From: Cenococcum geophilum 1.58
Taxonomy: Eukaryota > Ascomycota > Dothideomycetes > Gloniales > Gloniaceae
Assembly (NCBI GenBank): GCA_001692895.1
Contig: KV748177.1
Coordinates: 3,882,130 to 3,946,129 of the forward strand
DNA: 64,000 bases
Direction: 5' to 3'
Part shown: positions 39,722-51,640 of the stretch, one piece after another
Layout of the letters: each line of letters starts with the position of its first letter
Numbering within the stretch: position 1 is the stretch's first letter
The notes under the pieces: generated by a model
What the model was told of the DNA's origin: nothing
What the model saw: the letters and a program-made list of their open reading frames with translations, nothing else
Databases searched by the model: none
Program-made: the position numbers and the translations under genes

Positions 39722-41413
39722 ATAATTTAACTTTAAGATTATATACTAACCTAGTAAACTTAATTAGAAGCCTAAATTATTAATATAATAATTATAGGAC
39801 TTACCTATAAACGCCTCTAATAAATAGATTATAAATTAATTACGAATTCTACTGCCCCCTAAACGCTTTAAGAAACTACGCCCTATATTTCTAAATGCGG
39901 AACTTAATAGGAATAAATTAGAAATTAATAAGTGGGATATAGAAATTAATAAATTAATAGAGTATAAATATAAAAATAACCGCTAGATAGTAAATATAAT
40001 AAAAGCGATTTAAATAGGGAAACGGTAATATAAGGATATTATACTCGCCAAATGCAAAATCCGTAATAATCGGTTATACTATTAATAGAAGATAGTAGTC
40101 CTAAATTCTAAACCCTTACGATTTAAGATACTTAAATTTGTATATAATTCCCCTATAGTAGGGCATCTTGGCCGTATAAAGACCTATAAGATTATTTAAT
40201 AAGTATATTACTGGCCTATAATGTATAACTATATATAAAAATATGTTTAAGTATATAGAATATGCGTATATAGGAAGACCTCTTATATAAAGAAATATGG
40301 AGTACTTTAACCATTGCTAATTCTAATATTAAGATAGCAAGATATCTTAATTAACTTTGTAGTTAACCTGCCTAATAGTAATAGGTTTATAAATATTATA
40401 GTAGTTATTAACTATTTTATAAAAATGCGACACATAATTCCTATAGACTTAATTAATATAATATTAGTAGCCAAATATTTTATTAAGTACGTCTTTAAGC
40501 TATACGGACTTCCTAATTTAATAATATCTAACTATAAAAGCTAGTTCGTTTTAGACTCTTAGTAAGCCTTATATAAATAATTAAGTATATAAATATAACT
40601 CTTAACCGTATTTTATCTAAAGATAGATAGTTAAACTAAAATTGCGAACGCGATTATAGAATAATACCTATAAATATACTACTCCTACCTATAAGACAAC
40701 TAGGAAAAGTAGCTACCTTTAGCTAAGTTTACTATAAATAATACGAGAAATGAATTAATAGGCGTAACGCTGTTCTATATAACCTACGGATAAGACCCTT
40801 AACTTAGGTTTAAACTATAATCCAAAATTAATATAATAGGCCTTATAATTAAGAGGATTTAACTAATTAATGTGTATAACTTTACTAATTAAATAAAGCA
40901 GTTAACGGAACTATTATAAAGTAAATTAGCGTATACTTAAACGGTATAGAAATAGCATATAAATAAAGAATAAGCTCCCGCGTAGGACTTTAAGGAAGGT
41001 AATATAGTTTACCTAAATATATAAAACCTAAAGACTTAATAACCCTTAAAGAAACTGGACTGGAAGTTTACGGGCTTATACTAAATTAAGAAGAAACTAA
41101 GCCTATACGCTTATAAGCTTAAACTGCTAACTAAGATAAAAATATATTTAATGTTTTACGTAAACTTATTATAACCCTTAAAGGGTAAACCTATAACTTA
41201 TAAAGTGCCACTACTACCTCCTATAATTATTAACAACGGTAACGGTTCTTACTTTATTAACTTAATTAACAATATATAATAAAAAATATAATCTAAATAA
41301 TTTAAACTCCTTATTAAATAGGAAAAATATAAAATATAAACTTTAGAAACCTATAACTAGATTAAGACCAACGCGCCTTCTCTAGTAAAAGAATTTTATA
41401 AAGACTATCCTTC

Positions 41414-41638
41414 TGTGAGGTAAGGATGTGGATAGGGAGTCCAATGATAGAATAATGGGTATATTGTATAGACAGAGACGAATCCTTAAGGGAAAAGGAG
41501 GAGTCTGTGTGCGAGGTAGGAAGGGTTTTCCCTAGGCATGTGTAGAGCACGTACCTCACGGGCGAGTTACCCCTGGGTTGCCCCAGGGTCGCCCGTACCT
41601 TGCGGCTATATAACTATCTACTTAGGTTTCACCTAACA
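41414..41638 (-). repeat. 3' LTR of element F
   Basis: 225 bp, TGTGAGGTAAGG to CACCTAACA on the plus strand. It differs from the other LTR at about nine positions, all transitions. A GC-rich hairpin (GGGCGA...CCTGGG-CCAGGG...TCGCCC) lies near 41562-41597. Confidence 0.9.
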
Positions 41639-41795
41639 ATGCCCCCCCCTTTAAAAAGGGTTGTCCCCAATCCTTTGTATGCTTAAGCCTTAATAAAACC
41701 CTATAAAAAACCTTAGTAAGGAAAAAATTTGGAGGGGAAAGAGCGTCTTAATTTTGCGTATAGAGAGACGGGTAGTACATATGCGCGGCGAAGAT

Positions 41796-41990
41796 GTTAA
41801 GGAACTTTAACCGGCGGTCAAAGTTGTCTAATTGGTTAGATTTGCCTTGCTAAGACTCCCCCGCATTTAACTAAGCCAGTAGTAATTTTGCATGCCTAGT
41901 ATGGAAAATCCTAATTGGTCCATTTAATAGGTAGAGCTAGTAGAGCTTAATACCGTCGCCTAAATTCGGTAGACCAGAAATATTCCAAAA
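41796..41990 (+). repeat. Double-palindrome motif, copy in element F
   Basis: AAGGAACTTTAACCGGCGGT, then GTCTAATTGGTTAGAT. Similarity to the copy at 48337 goes on for about 150 bases (GCTAAGAC, later GGAAAATCCTAATTGG). It reads on the plus strand although F is a minus-strand element. Confidence 0.8.
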
Positions 41991-42019
41991 GCTCGCTTGC
42001 GTAGGCAGGTCGCTAGTAC

Positions 42020-42265
42020 CTCGCGGGTCGGTTATAGGTTATTTATATGCAGTCAGATTTATAGACGGTAAGGCTGTATGCCTATTAAACCCGCCGCTGA
42101 CCCTACTTTAGCCTTACGCTATACCGGTATAGCGCCGTATATACTTTACGGGTAGGTTTATAGGTTACTTATATGCAGCCAGGTTTAGAACGGCAAGGCT
42201 ATATACCCGTTAAATCCGCTACTAACCTATGCTTTGGCCTTATACGTTATCTGCGTAGCATATAC
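42020..42265. repeat. Tandem duplication of ~124 bp in the 3' region of F
   Basis: The stretch from about 42025 (GGGTCGGTTATAGGTTA, TTTATATGCAG, CGGTAAGGCT) recurs from about 42149 (GGGTAGGTTTATAGGTTA, CTTATATGCAG, CGGCAAGGCT). The spacing is about 124 bp. It lies in F's non-coding part between chromodomain and 3' LTR. Confidence 0.75.
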
Positions 42266-45200
42266 GTAGAATAGTGTAAGTTGTCGGTATAGGTTACCAC
42301 TAGCGGGTTACTAGCAGGTTATGGACCTTAGTTAAATAGACCCCGGTTATAAACGGGCGTAGGATATTAATAAATTAAAACTTTACCCTGTATGTACGCC
42401 GCAGTTCTTATAGCAGTCGTTACTTATTCTTTAATCCCTTAGGACGTCCTCTACTCCGCTTTAATACAGGTTATATTTTAATAGCGGCGCTTGCTTTTCG
42501 CCTACGCTTTAACTATAAGGCTAGGGTGTCCCGCTTACGGTACTTATCTAGTAGTTGTTGATAATTCTTAAGTTCTATCTCGTATTTCTATTTATTATAC
42601 TTATTTAGCCATCCTAGCCATTTAATAAGGTACTACGGTTATCTAGTATAATCCTAGTAGGCGACGATTGCTTCTACTTCCCAGCTGCCTTCCTTGAGCT
42701 CTTTTACTACTAGGGGTTAAAACCTAGAGCGTGACCTGTAAGGCTCTAGTAGGGAGACATAGAAGACTAGGTAAAGCCGTGCTATAGTAGGTAGGAGCTC
42801 TAGCTTATATGCTTGCTGCCCTATACGCTCTAGGATCTAAAACGGTCCCATAAACTTATAGTTAAGCTTTTTATAAGGACGTTTCGTGTGGATGTTCTTA
42901 GAGGAGAGTAGGACTCGTTCACCAACGGCGAAATACTTGGCCAGATGGTGACGATTATAGTATTTTGCCTGAAGCTTTTAGGCATATATTATCGACGCCG
43001 CTACTACTTTACGTGTGAGGCGCAGGCGTTATAGGTGCGTCTCTGCGAGTTAGACATTCGTTAACTTAGACCCCTCCCCACCTTACTAGGCGTCTTAGAC
43101 GCTGTTTAGGACTCTGTCTAGGATGTTTAGTAGCTAGCTATAGGCGAGCTTAATAGGGGAACGCTTTGTTATAGCATAGACCTTAGAGTTATAGGTAAAG
43201 GCTGCTTCTTTAAGTAGGGAGGCCTAATTAGACTGTTCCCAGTTTGTAAATATACGCAGGTATGCCTTAAGCTCCTAGTTCTGACGCTCTATCTGCCTAT
43301 CTGTCTGCGGGTGGAATGTAGTGCTAAGTTTACGTTAAACGCGGAGATGGTAGTATATAGTGCTCTAGTACTTGCTCGTAAATACACTACCCCTATTAGA
43401 GACGATATTATCTAGAGGCCCTATTTGTATAAAGACTCTAAATAAGAGTTCTGCAAGTTGCGTAGCATTAATTATCTTATATACTGGATAGTAGCGCACT
43501 AGCTTTGTAAAACGGTCTATAAGGACAAGGACGGAGTTATACTCTACGCTATTAGGAGTCTTAGACTCTGGGAGATCCGTAATAAAGTTAAGTAAATAAT
43601 GCCGCTAGGCTTAGGTGGGGGCCTAGAGAGGCTGCAGCTCACTATAGGGTTTATAGCGGCGCGATTTGGAGCGTTAGCAGGCATCGCAATTATCTAGGTA
43701 TTTGCGAAGGTCCTAGGTAAGGCCGTTCTAAGCGTACTTCCGCGCAATTACCTTGAAGGTACGGTTAAAACTATAGTGGCCGCCCATAGGATTGTTATAA
43801 TTTTACTTAAGGATCTCCTATCGTAGTAGTGTGTAATTCAGCACCTAGACCTTATTGTTTTGCCTTAAGAGTCCTTGATTATTAAGGGTGTAGTCCTTAT
43901 TACCGGCAAAAACTCGTTCTTAGGTTAACTAATTATATATAGAGCGTATAAAGGCGTCCCTTTTTTATACTCCACGAATAAAATTAACTAGTGACTTAGG
44001 GGGTTGTTCTATAAACGCCGTTTCGGCTAAAGCAGCTACTACTACTTCTTGCCGTGGCACGAGACTCTGCGTAAAGTTAGTGCTAGTAAAGTAACGTATA
44101 ATACGTAGGTAACTCGCCAGGTTATCGCGGGGGACTATAGCCTGGGCTAAGGGGTCTTCCCTAGGGTTAAGCGCCATTAGGCCGGTTAAAGTGGTCTTAA
44201 AGAGAATGGTAGGACGCTTTAGTCCGCCGGCGCTAAGTTCGCAAGGGTTACTTACATACTGCACGCATGCTACTCGCTAGTATAGTGTAGTAGCACTAGG
44301 GCCGCCCATAAGGCCCATAACCTATAACTTTTGCTGCAATATAGGCAGCATAGCATTAAGGAGTGTCCTCTTGCTACCATCTTTAAAGCCTTTAGTATAA
44401 TCCGGGCGCCAGGATAGTATATTAGCAGGATTTATCTTGCCTAGCTTATATTTAATTTTAAAATTAAACTTAGTCAGTTCCTTGGCGTACCAGGCCTGGC
44501 GAGTAGATAAGCTCTTAGTGGTTATAAAGTACTAGAGATTGTTATAATCGCAGAGCACGCGCGTTATATGCGCGGCGTGTTTAAGGTAATAGCGCCACGT
44601 CTTAAAGCATTACACTATAGCGAGTAGTTCTTTGTTATGCGTATTATACCGTACTTCTAGGCTAGTAAGCTTCTAACTATAATAAGCGATCGGGTGCTAG
44701 TAGAGTTAATCTCCTTACCCTAAAGGCTATAGAAGTATACCGCTATAGGCATAGTCGGAAGCGTTAGTAATTACCATTAGGGGTAGATTAGGGTTAAAGT
44801 GGCGAAGTAGAGGAGCCTATATAAACGCAGCGCGTAGCTTACGGAACGCCTACTACGCGTCATTAGGCCAGGACCAGGGTTAATACCATTTAGTAGGCCC
44901 TTTTGACTTACGCTTCTTCTTCTTCTCCCCATTTAACGTTGGGTCGCGATATGCCTATATAAGATGTGCGTGCAGGGGGTATACGGTATCTAAGTAGTTC
45001 CAGATAAATCGCCTATAGAAGTTAGTAAAGCTAAGGAAGACCTAGATGTCCCTATAGGACTTAGGCTTAGGCCATTCCTTAATAGCTTTTACGCGGTCAG
45101 GGTCCATTATAATACCCCTAGGGGTAATAATAAAGCCTAGGAACTCAACGTTCTTAGTATAAAAGATGCATTTTAACAGTTTGGCGTATAGGCCCCAAGC

Positions 45201-47957
45201 GCGGAGCTATCGCAGTACCTACTTGACGTGCTCGACGTGCTTGTCCTTATTATTTAAGTAGATAAGAATATTATCTAGGTAGACTATATAGATAGTATCC
45301 ACTAGGGTTCCTAGAGCTTTATAAATGTAGCTCTGGAAAGTTATAGGGGCGTTGGTAAGACTAAAGGGCATTACTAGGTACTCGAAGTGACCGTAGCGTA
45401 TCTTAAATGCGGTCTTCTATTCGTCTCCCTTTTTAATGCGAATCCTATAGTACGCATTATAAAGATTTAGCTTTATAAATATCTTCGCATGGCTAAGCCT
45501 ATTAAAGAGTTCGCCGACTAGTAGTAGGGGGTACCGATTTTTAATCGTGATCTTGTTTAGGCGTCTATAGTCGACGTATAGCCGTATTATACCGTCTGCT
45601 TTCGGTATAAAGAGGATAGGCGCTTTAGTAGGCGACTTGCTAGGCCTAATCTAGCCCTTTTTGAGAGCACTGTCTAGGTACTCTTGTAAGATCTGCAACT
45701 CTTTCTATAAGAGGTTGTAGAGGGGCATTTGCGGTGGCGTCTTGCCTTCTTCTAAGTCGATTGCATGGTCGTACTCAGAGTTCTGCGGTAGCATGCTTGC
45801 TAGCTCATTAAAGAAGACATTAATTTCCTCCTTATATATATCTGGTAGGCCGGGGGCCACAGAGGTCGAAGCGACCATTACGTAGTAGTGTACTTCCGGG
45901 AGCCAGTGAAGAGAAGGGTGCGGCCGACATGCGTTTCGTAGGTATACTCGCACAGAAAATGCATACAGCTCTGCTGTAGTATACTTAATAGTTTTAGGGT
46001 TTTAATCACCTCCCCCTTACGTATAGGTGATCTGCGCCGGCACCAGAGGGTCTCTATAGGTACTCGCTGCCAGTGACGGCAGGTCCTCTATTATGTTTAT
46101 AACCGGTATCTCTACGTCCAAAGGGTCTGTACGGGTACTCGCTGCCAGTAATAACAGGTCCTCTATTATGTTTACGACCGGCGTAAAAAAGGAGTCTTCT
46201 GGCTATAGCGAATAGACTATTTCGCCAGCCTCGATGTCTACTAGGAGAGCGTTAAGGGTGACTATCTAGAGGCGTTTAGGGTCTGAAGTACCCTAGACGA
46301 ACTATCTAGAACGGAAGCTAATTAATAAATCTACTTCCGCGAGCCAATCCCATCCAAAAACTATATTGTAACCATTAAATAAGCCGCCCTAAAAGGTCTG
46401 CGGGCCAATAGTGTAAGGGGTACCCTAGGAGTCGCTAGTGGTGACCGTTAGATTATAAGTATCCCAGATTGTTATCTAGTTGCTATTAAGGAAACGTGCA
46501 ATAGGTTTACGTAAACGTAGCGCGTAGCGTATAGGTAGGTTAAACCTACGGACGACGTCTTAATTAATAAGGTTGATTTAGCACCTATTGTCGTATAAGG
46601 CATATAGGCGGACTTCGCCCTAGGGCGTATCTATTATAATGTATACCACAATGCGTTTCTTTTCTCCCTCTATATTAGGCCCTAGTTGTAGTTAAGAGAG
46701 ATACGCTACTAGGGCTTTGGGTTTTCCGAAGCCCAAGCTGACTTCTCTTTAGCCTACTTCCAGTGTTTCTTACGGTGGCCGCCTGCGGTCCTTTAACTCG
46801 CCTACGTAGCACCGGCGTCCGGGGGGTCCCCTAAGCCATCTGGCTTTTAGGTGGTCTCCCTAGGAGTTTGCTTAGAAAAGCGTTGCCCTTTTTAGGTTCT
46901 GTTCCCTAAGCCTAAGTTTATAGAGCCTATGCTACAACCGCGCTTCGTACGTAATAATTTGCCGCTGCCACTTACGCAATCTTCCGCGAGCTTCGTAGTA
47001 TCAAGCAATTACTCTATATAGCGGATTTCGTTAAAGAGGTCTTTAGCGGTTTTTACCCGTTAGGCGAAGTTCTGGCGGAAGAGCTCTGCTTATAGGTAGG
47101 CTAGAAGACGTGAAAACCAGAAGTCTACCTATTATTTAGGATTGATAAAAGGGGTATATAAGAAGAGGTCCTCTAAGCTACGCATACGGGCTAGGAAGAC
47201 GTTAAACCTCTAGTTCTCCTTTATAACAGCCGTATAGTACATTATAGCGTTATTAAAGCGTCTTACTATAGGGTTCCTAATCTAGTCTTGGACTATAGTC
47301 TTAAATTCGTCCCATAGTAAGGGACCCTTATCCTTAGTGCCTAACCGGCAATAAACCAGTTAGGTGATTGTCTTCTCTTTTACAAGACCTTTAATGGCCT
47401 AGCACGTGCGTCGCTTATAGTCGTAGTCAGCGTTATTAACCTCGAATTAGTTCTCAACTGCGGCAATCCACCGGTCGAAATACTATTAAGTAGTACCGCT
47501 AATATTAGGTAGTAACTTCTTAACCAGGGCGTTAAGATTTAATCGGCGTATACGTTCGCCACGTAACTCGTGCTCTTTACTAGAGAGGCAACGGGAGGGC
47601 TTTATCGAATCGATAATGCTCCATAAATTGGCTATTTTCTTGGCCAGCTTATCTAGCTCCTTTATATCAGCGGTATTAGGTAGGACGCTGGTAACCTTAC
47701 TAAGCTTCTATTAAGCCTAGGTATATAAGTCAAACTAGTCTCTAGCGTTTGTAAATATCTAATCGTTTTAGGATTTGGAGAATGGCTTAAATGCTGCTAG
47801 TGTGCTTCTAGTGGTTTTGTCTACACTAGATCCTAAGGCGTTCTATAGTCGCATCGCCAGCGTATTACCGTCAGGTGCAGGCGTTGGTTTTCTTTTTAGA
47901 GGCATCGTAGAAAAATTAAACCGGCTATCCTCCTAAGGGGATTGGTAAGGATTTAAA

Positions 47958-48182
47958 TGTGAGGTAAGGATGTAGATAGGGAGTCTAATAATAGAATAAT
48001 GGGTATATTATATAGACAGAGACGAATCCTTAAGGGAAAAGGAGGAGTCTGTGTGCGAGGTAGGAAGGGTTTTCCCTAGGCATGTGTAGAGCACGTGCCT
48101 TACGGGCGAGTCACCCCTAGGTTGCCCCAGGGTCGCCCGTACCTTGCGGCTATATAACTATCTACTTAGGTTTTACCTAACA
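47958..48182 (-). repeat. 5' LTR of element F
   Basis: Same length as the other LTR and followed on the plus strand by the duplicated CCTTC. Going inward on the minus strand, the leader starts TTTAAATCCTTACC; its AATCCTTA can pair with TAAGGATT inside the LTR (minus strand, 48025-48032). Confidence 0.9.
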
Positions 48183-48336
48183 CCTTCGCGGCCTACTTTA
48201 GCTGGATAGATATAATATAAAGGTAAATAACTGCTACCTAATATAAATACACGAAACATAATAGCAGGAAGCTTAAAATTAAAAAGAACTTAAAATATGT
48301 TATAACATTTATAATATAATTATATAATACGTAGGA

Positions 48337-48530
48337 TATTAAGGAACTTTAACCGCTAGTTAAAGTTATCTAATTAGTTAGATCTGCCTTACTAAGACCT
48401 ATTATAAAGATATTAGTTCTGCTTACCGCCTTAACCAAGCTAATAGCGATTTTTTATCCCGGGGATAGAAAATCCTAATTAGCCTATTTAACGATAGAAT
48501 TAGTAAAACTCTATACTACTATCTAACGCG
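48337..48530 (+). repeat. Double-palindrome motif, copy in element A
   Basis: TTAAGGAACTTTAACCGCTA followed by ATCTAATTAGTTAGAT, then GCCTTACTAAGAC and, about 90 bases on, GAAAATCCTAATTAGCC. Located between A's coding part and its 3' LTR. Confidence 0.8.
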
Positions 48531-48606
48531 AGAATATAATACGCGATAAGTTATAAGTCTTAACTAAAATTAAATTATTTAGACCTTTGGCTAAAAGGGG
48601 GGGTAC

Positions 48607-48845
48607 TATAATAGGACTAGCCTAGTTATAGTAAGAATGTCTTAGTAAAATACTTAATAGATAAATTCCGACGCTTTAACCAAATTCTGCTATATTAATT
48701 AAATTTTACTAAAGTCTATTAAAGACCGCGTGCGTATATACGCACGCATTAACTACTAAGCCTCTAACTATTTAATTATATAATTCTCTTATTATTCCTT
48801 TCTCTTCTTTACGCAACGTCTTGTTCTTAGCGAGAACTATATACC
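48607..48845 (+). repeat. 3' LTR of element A, first part
   Basis: It aligns with the first 240 bases of the 5' LTR and is preceded by a purine tract. It contains TATATAA about 35 bases before ACGCAACGT (48811-48819). It is interrupted at ATACC by the G plus B insertion and resumes at 57084. Confidence 0.9.
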
Positions 48846-49288
48846 TATAAGAGTATATATATTAGGTCCCGCCGCGCTTACAACAAGTTCGCAAGCACTC
48901 TTAGTCTTTTTGGCCGTATGGCGACGTGGAGGCGGGCCACGTTACAATTGTGCTTGCGAACTTACTGGGGCTAGGTATCGTGGGTTCGATTCCTATTGGT
49001 TACTTCGCTCTAGTACAGTCTAACGCGCATTTGTGTAATGAGGCGTTAGTGGAGATTCTAATCGCTTATATTACTGGGGACTAACTAATATGGTGATACT
49101 CTTGGCGTTTAATCCCTGTGGCGCGAACGGGCGTATAGAGGAATCCCTGCGAGCGCTCGAGGACGAGTGCGTAGAGGAGAGGGCAATTGTAAGAGTATAT
49201 ATATTAGGTCCCGCCGCGCTTACGACAAGTTCGCAAGCACTCTTAGTCTTTTTAGCCGTATGGTGACGTGGAGGCGGGCCACGTTATA
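48846..49288 (+). mobile_element. Miniature LTR element G (TRIM) with self-priming signal
   Basis: A 443-bp element made of two 101-bp direct repeats (48846-48946 and 49188-49288) around 241 bp of non-coding sequence. LTR ends are TGTAAGAG and CACGTTACA. In the LTR, TATATATAT is followed some 31 bases later by AAGTTCGCAAGCAC; three bases after the LTR the leader reads GTGCTTGCGAACTT, its exact 14-base complement. A purine tract, AGAGGAGAGGGCAAT, sits directly before the second LTR. These are the parts a retroelement needs in cis and nothing more, the definition of a TRIM. The two LTRs differ at about five sites, all transitions. The interior also has GGTTCGATTCC (48983-48993), a perfect Pol III B-box/T-arm word. 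It must have used proteins of another element. Confidence 0.75.
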
Positions 49289-49291
49289 AAT

Positions 49292-49669
49292 TGTAAGAGG
49301 CCAGCCTGACCAGAACGTATGATTATTTAATCGACAGTGTTACTAGTAAGTAGAAGGTAAGTCAAAGGTAAATAGAAGGTAAGTTAAAGGTAGAATAAGT
49401 TTTATATATTAAAGGACAAATGCTTCTAACTACTTCTATTTAGAGACTAATTGCTAGTTCTTCTTTAGAGGAGAACTAGCTCCCTATATAATCTTTCTAA
49501 GACGCTAGTAAAACCCTTTGCCCCTTATTTATTTAACTATATCTTCTAGGACGTAGATAGAATATAGGTAAGACCTTCTTTTGGAACATAGATGAGACCT
49601 CCTTCTAGAACATAGATAAGACCTCCTTTTATCTCATCTAATATATACCTTCTAGGGAATTCCGTTATA
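49292..49669 (-). repeat. 3' LTR of element B
   Basis: TGTAAGAGGCCAGCC to TTCCGTTATA on the plus strand, 378 bp, separated from G by AAT. It contains two copies of AGAAGGTAAGT(C/T)AAAGGTA. Confidence 0.9.
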
Positions 49670-50019
49670 ATTGCCTCCCCTTTAAGGGTCTTAGTCCTCT
49701 AAAACTTCGCCTCTACTAAGCTTTTATAGAGTTCTAGCTAAAACTACTAGGGAAATTCTTAGTAAAAAGGTACTCTATAATGCGGCTTATAGCTAGTTCT
49801 TTACTAGCGTAGAACCTTACTTTATCCTTAGTTCCTTTACTCTTTTCCTACTATAGTTCCCTATAATGCCTTTATAATGGAACTAAAATAATAATAATAA
49901 AAATTGGATGGGATTTACCTTTCTTATTATAAGAGTTTGTTATAAGTTAATCTAGAGGTTGTCCTATNTAACGNGTCNANNAGCTACNATCCCTATTTAC
50001 CTAAAATNGATTCTNATNA

Positions 50020-51640
50020 TAACGTCTTTATTTTAATTTTCTTTTAGTTTATAAGCTGTCGCCTCTTACGCGTCTTTTTATTAACAATACTATTTGTCTT
50101 ATCTTTTAGTAGACTATTTCCTCTATATCTCCGCTTTTAGCTTCCGTGTCTTTAGCTATTCTTTTATAGCTACTTTGTTCTCTTCTTATAATATATCTAT
50201 AAGTAATAGGATCCCCACCTTATCTTTTTATGACAATACTAACTTCTTAGAGTATTCTCTTATAATGGCTCGTGGTCCCTAGACTGGCGGCAGTATTATT
50301 AATCTCCTAGTGACGCCCTAGACAGCGTCTGTTGCTTCTACAGCAGTTTCCCTAAAATGCTATCGTTACTATATTTATGCTCTTATACAGGATCCTTCCT
50401 ACGTCTATAAGATGCCTTACTCCGGCGAAAACAAATCTAAATACTCCTATTATCGCAGTAGGAGAAAGACCTATATCCTAGTATTTCCCATTCTGTCCTA
50501 TTCTAAATTTCGCTAATTATACTAGATCCTTACTATTTATATATATAAGACTTATAGGCTCTAACGCGCTATTTAAGATTTCCGCTAATATCCTAATAGT
50601 AATAGGTGGGGATAGAAGGTATCTTCCCTTGCTTATAGACTCTTTAATTTTATAAGGGTTTCTACTGCTATAAAGATGTAACATTCTCGGATATATAGTA
50701 TCTAGGAGCGCATATACAAACAGCTCGTCTTTATTAATAATAATATTTATACTTTTACGCGGGCTACTCTAGCTAGGTAAGTTTCTCTAGTAACTTACTT
50801 AGGAACTATACTAACTCCTTTAGCTAATATCTCTCTAATCCCTGCTTAGACGCTAATTTAGAACCTAGGGATACTAAGGATAGCGATAAAGGTTAAGATA
50901 AACATTCTCCTCGCCAGTCTCCCGCCCGTGCTAGTCCTTTTAGTACCCGTCATTCTAAGAAGAATATTAGTAGAAGTGCTAATGCTTTTAGGGATAGAGG
51001 AGCTAATAATACCATTGATAATAACGTTAAGATAGAAGAGGAGGCTCCTATTGCTACTGCTGGTGTTTAAGTTATTACCTAGCTCTTTCTTTCTTATAGA
51101 ATAGCTTTATATAGTGCCTCTTAGGTGCCTCTAGGATGCCCTATTATTAGGAATTAACTTTATACTTTAGGGATGCCTTTATTCTAAGCTTTAGTAACAA
51201 TCTATATAAACACAGTATACTACTATAATCCCCATATATAATAAACGGGTGGTATTCCTATAGGTGCCTTATAATTCCTTAAAATTTCTAATTCTTTATA
51301 GGCTGTCCTTTTGCTCCTCTTCGTACTATTAACTCTACTACGTATCTCCGGTGCTAGGCTAGATACTCTCCTTTTATCCCTAAGGGATCTTACTAAATCC
51401 CCAAGGCCACTTCTTATAGTGCTACTACTCCTTCTTATATAGCGTCTTCTTTAAACAGTATCCCTAGTAGTTCTCCTATAGATCCCTATAGGCTTCCTCT
51501 TATAGGATTCTAGGATCCCTATTATAATAGCGAAACGTTTCCGTTCTTAATACCTATACTTAATCCTATGGTTTTAATTTACGGGGTCTTCCCTATTACT
51601 TCACCTATAGTATATCCGGAACCATTTCTAAGTCTTTACC
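50020..51640 (+). other. Antisense coding-like region before the 3' LTR of B
   Basis: Between B's chromodomain and its 3' LTR lie about 1.6 kb with no pol domain. The plus strand, antisense to B, has a coding-like frame from about 50270 to 50850 with runs such as LIQDPSYVYKMPYSGENK, interrupted by TAA/TAG codons as expected from RIP. I do not recognise the product. Either an accessory gene in opposite orientation or chance; element E has a similar situation. Confidence 0.35.

Larger units (their letters stand above)
41414..48182 (-). mobile_element. Complete Ty3/gypsy chromovirus F, minus strand, nested in A
   Basis: A 6769-bp element with 225-bp LTRs and the duplication CCTTC (41409-41413 and 48183-48187). 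Minus-strand parts: 5' LTR 47958-48182; gag from a start at 47905 (MPLKRKPTPAPDG) to about 46850; protease about 46640-46290; reverse transcriptase about 45720-45060; RNase H about 44860-44480; integrase about 43900-43050; a chromodomain about 42735-42580; a 3' non-coding part with a tandem duplication and the double palindrome; a purine tract rich in G next to 41639; 3' LTR 41414-41638. Structurally whole. It keeps many CpA/TpG words and long open stretches, so it is the least altered of the full-length elements and probably among the youngest, though still broken many times. Confidence 0.92.

Noticed and set aside
41362-41559. Minus-strand open frame of 65 codons
   Set aside because: It spans the edge of A and the LTR of F, so it cannot be an ancestral gene.
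48961-49000. A tRNA gene, suggested by GGTTCGATTCC
   Set aside because: No acceptor stem or anticodon arm can be built around it; kept only as a promoter-like word in G.
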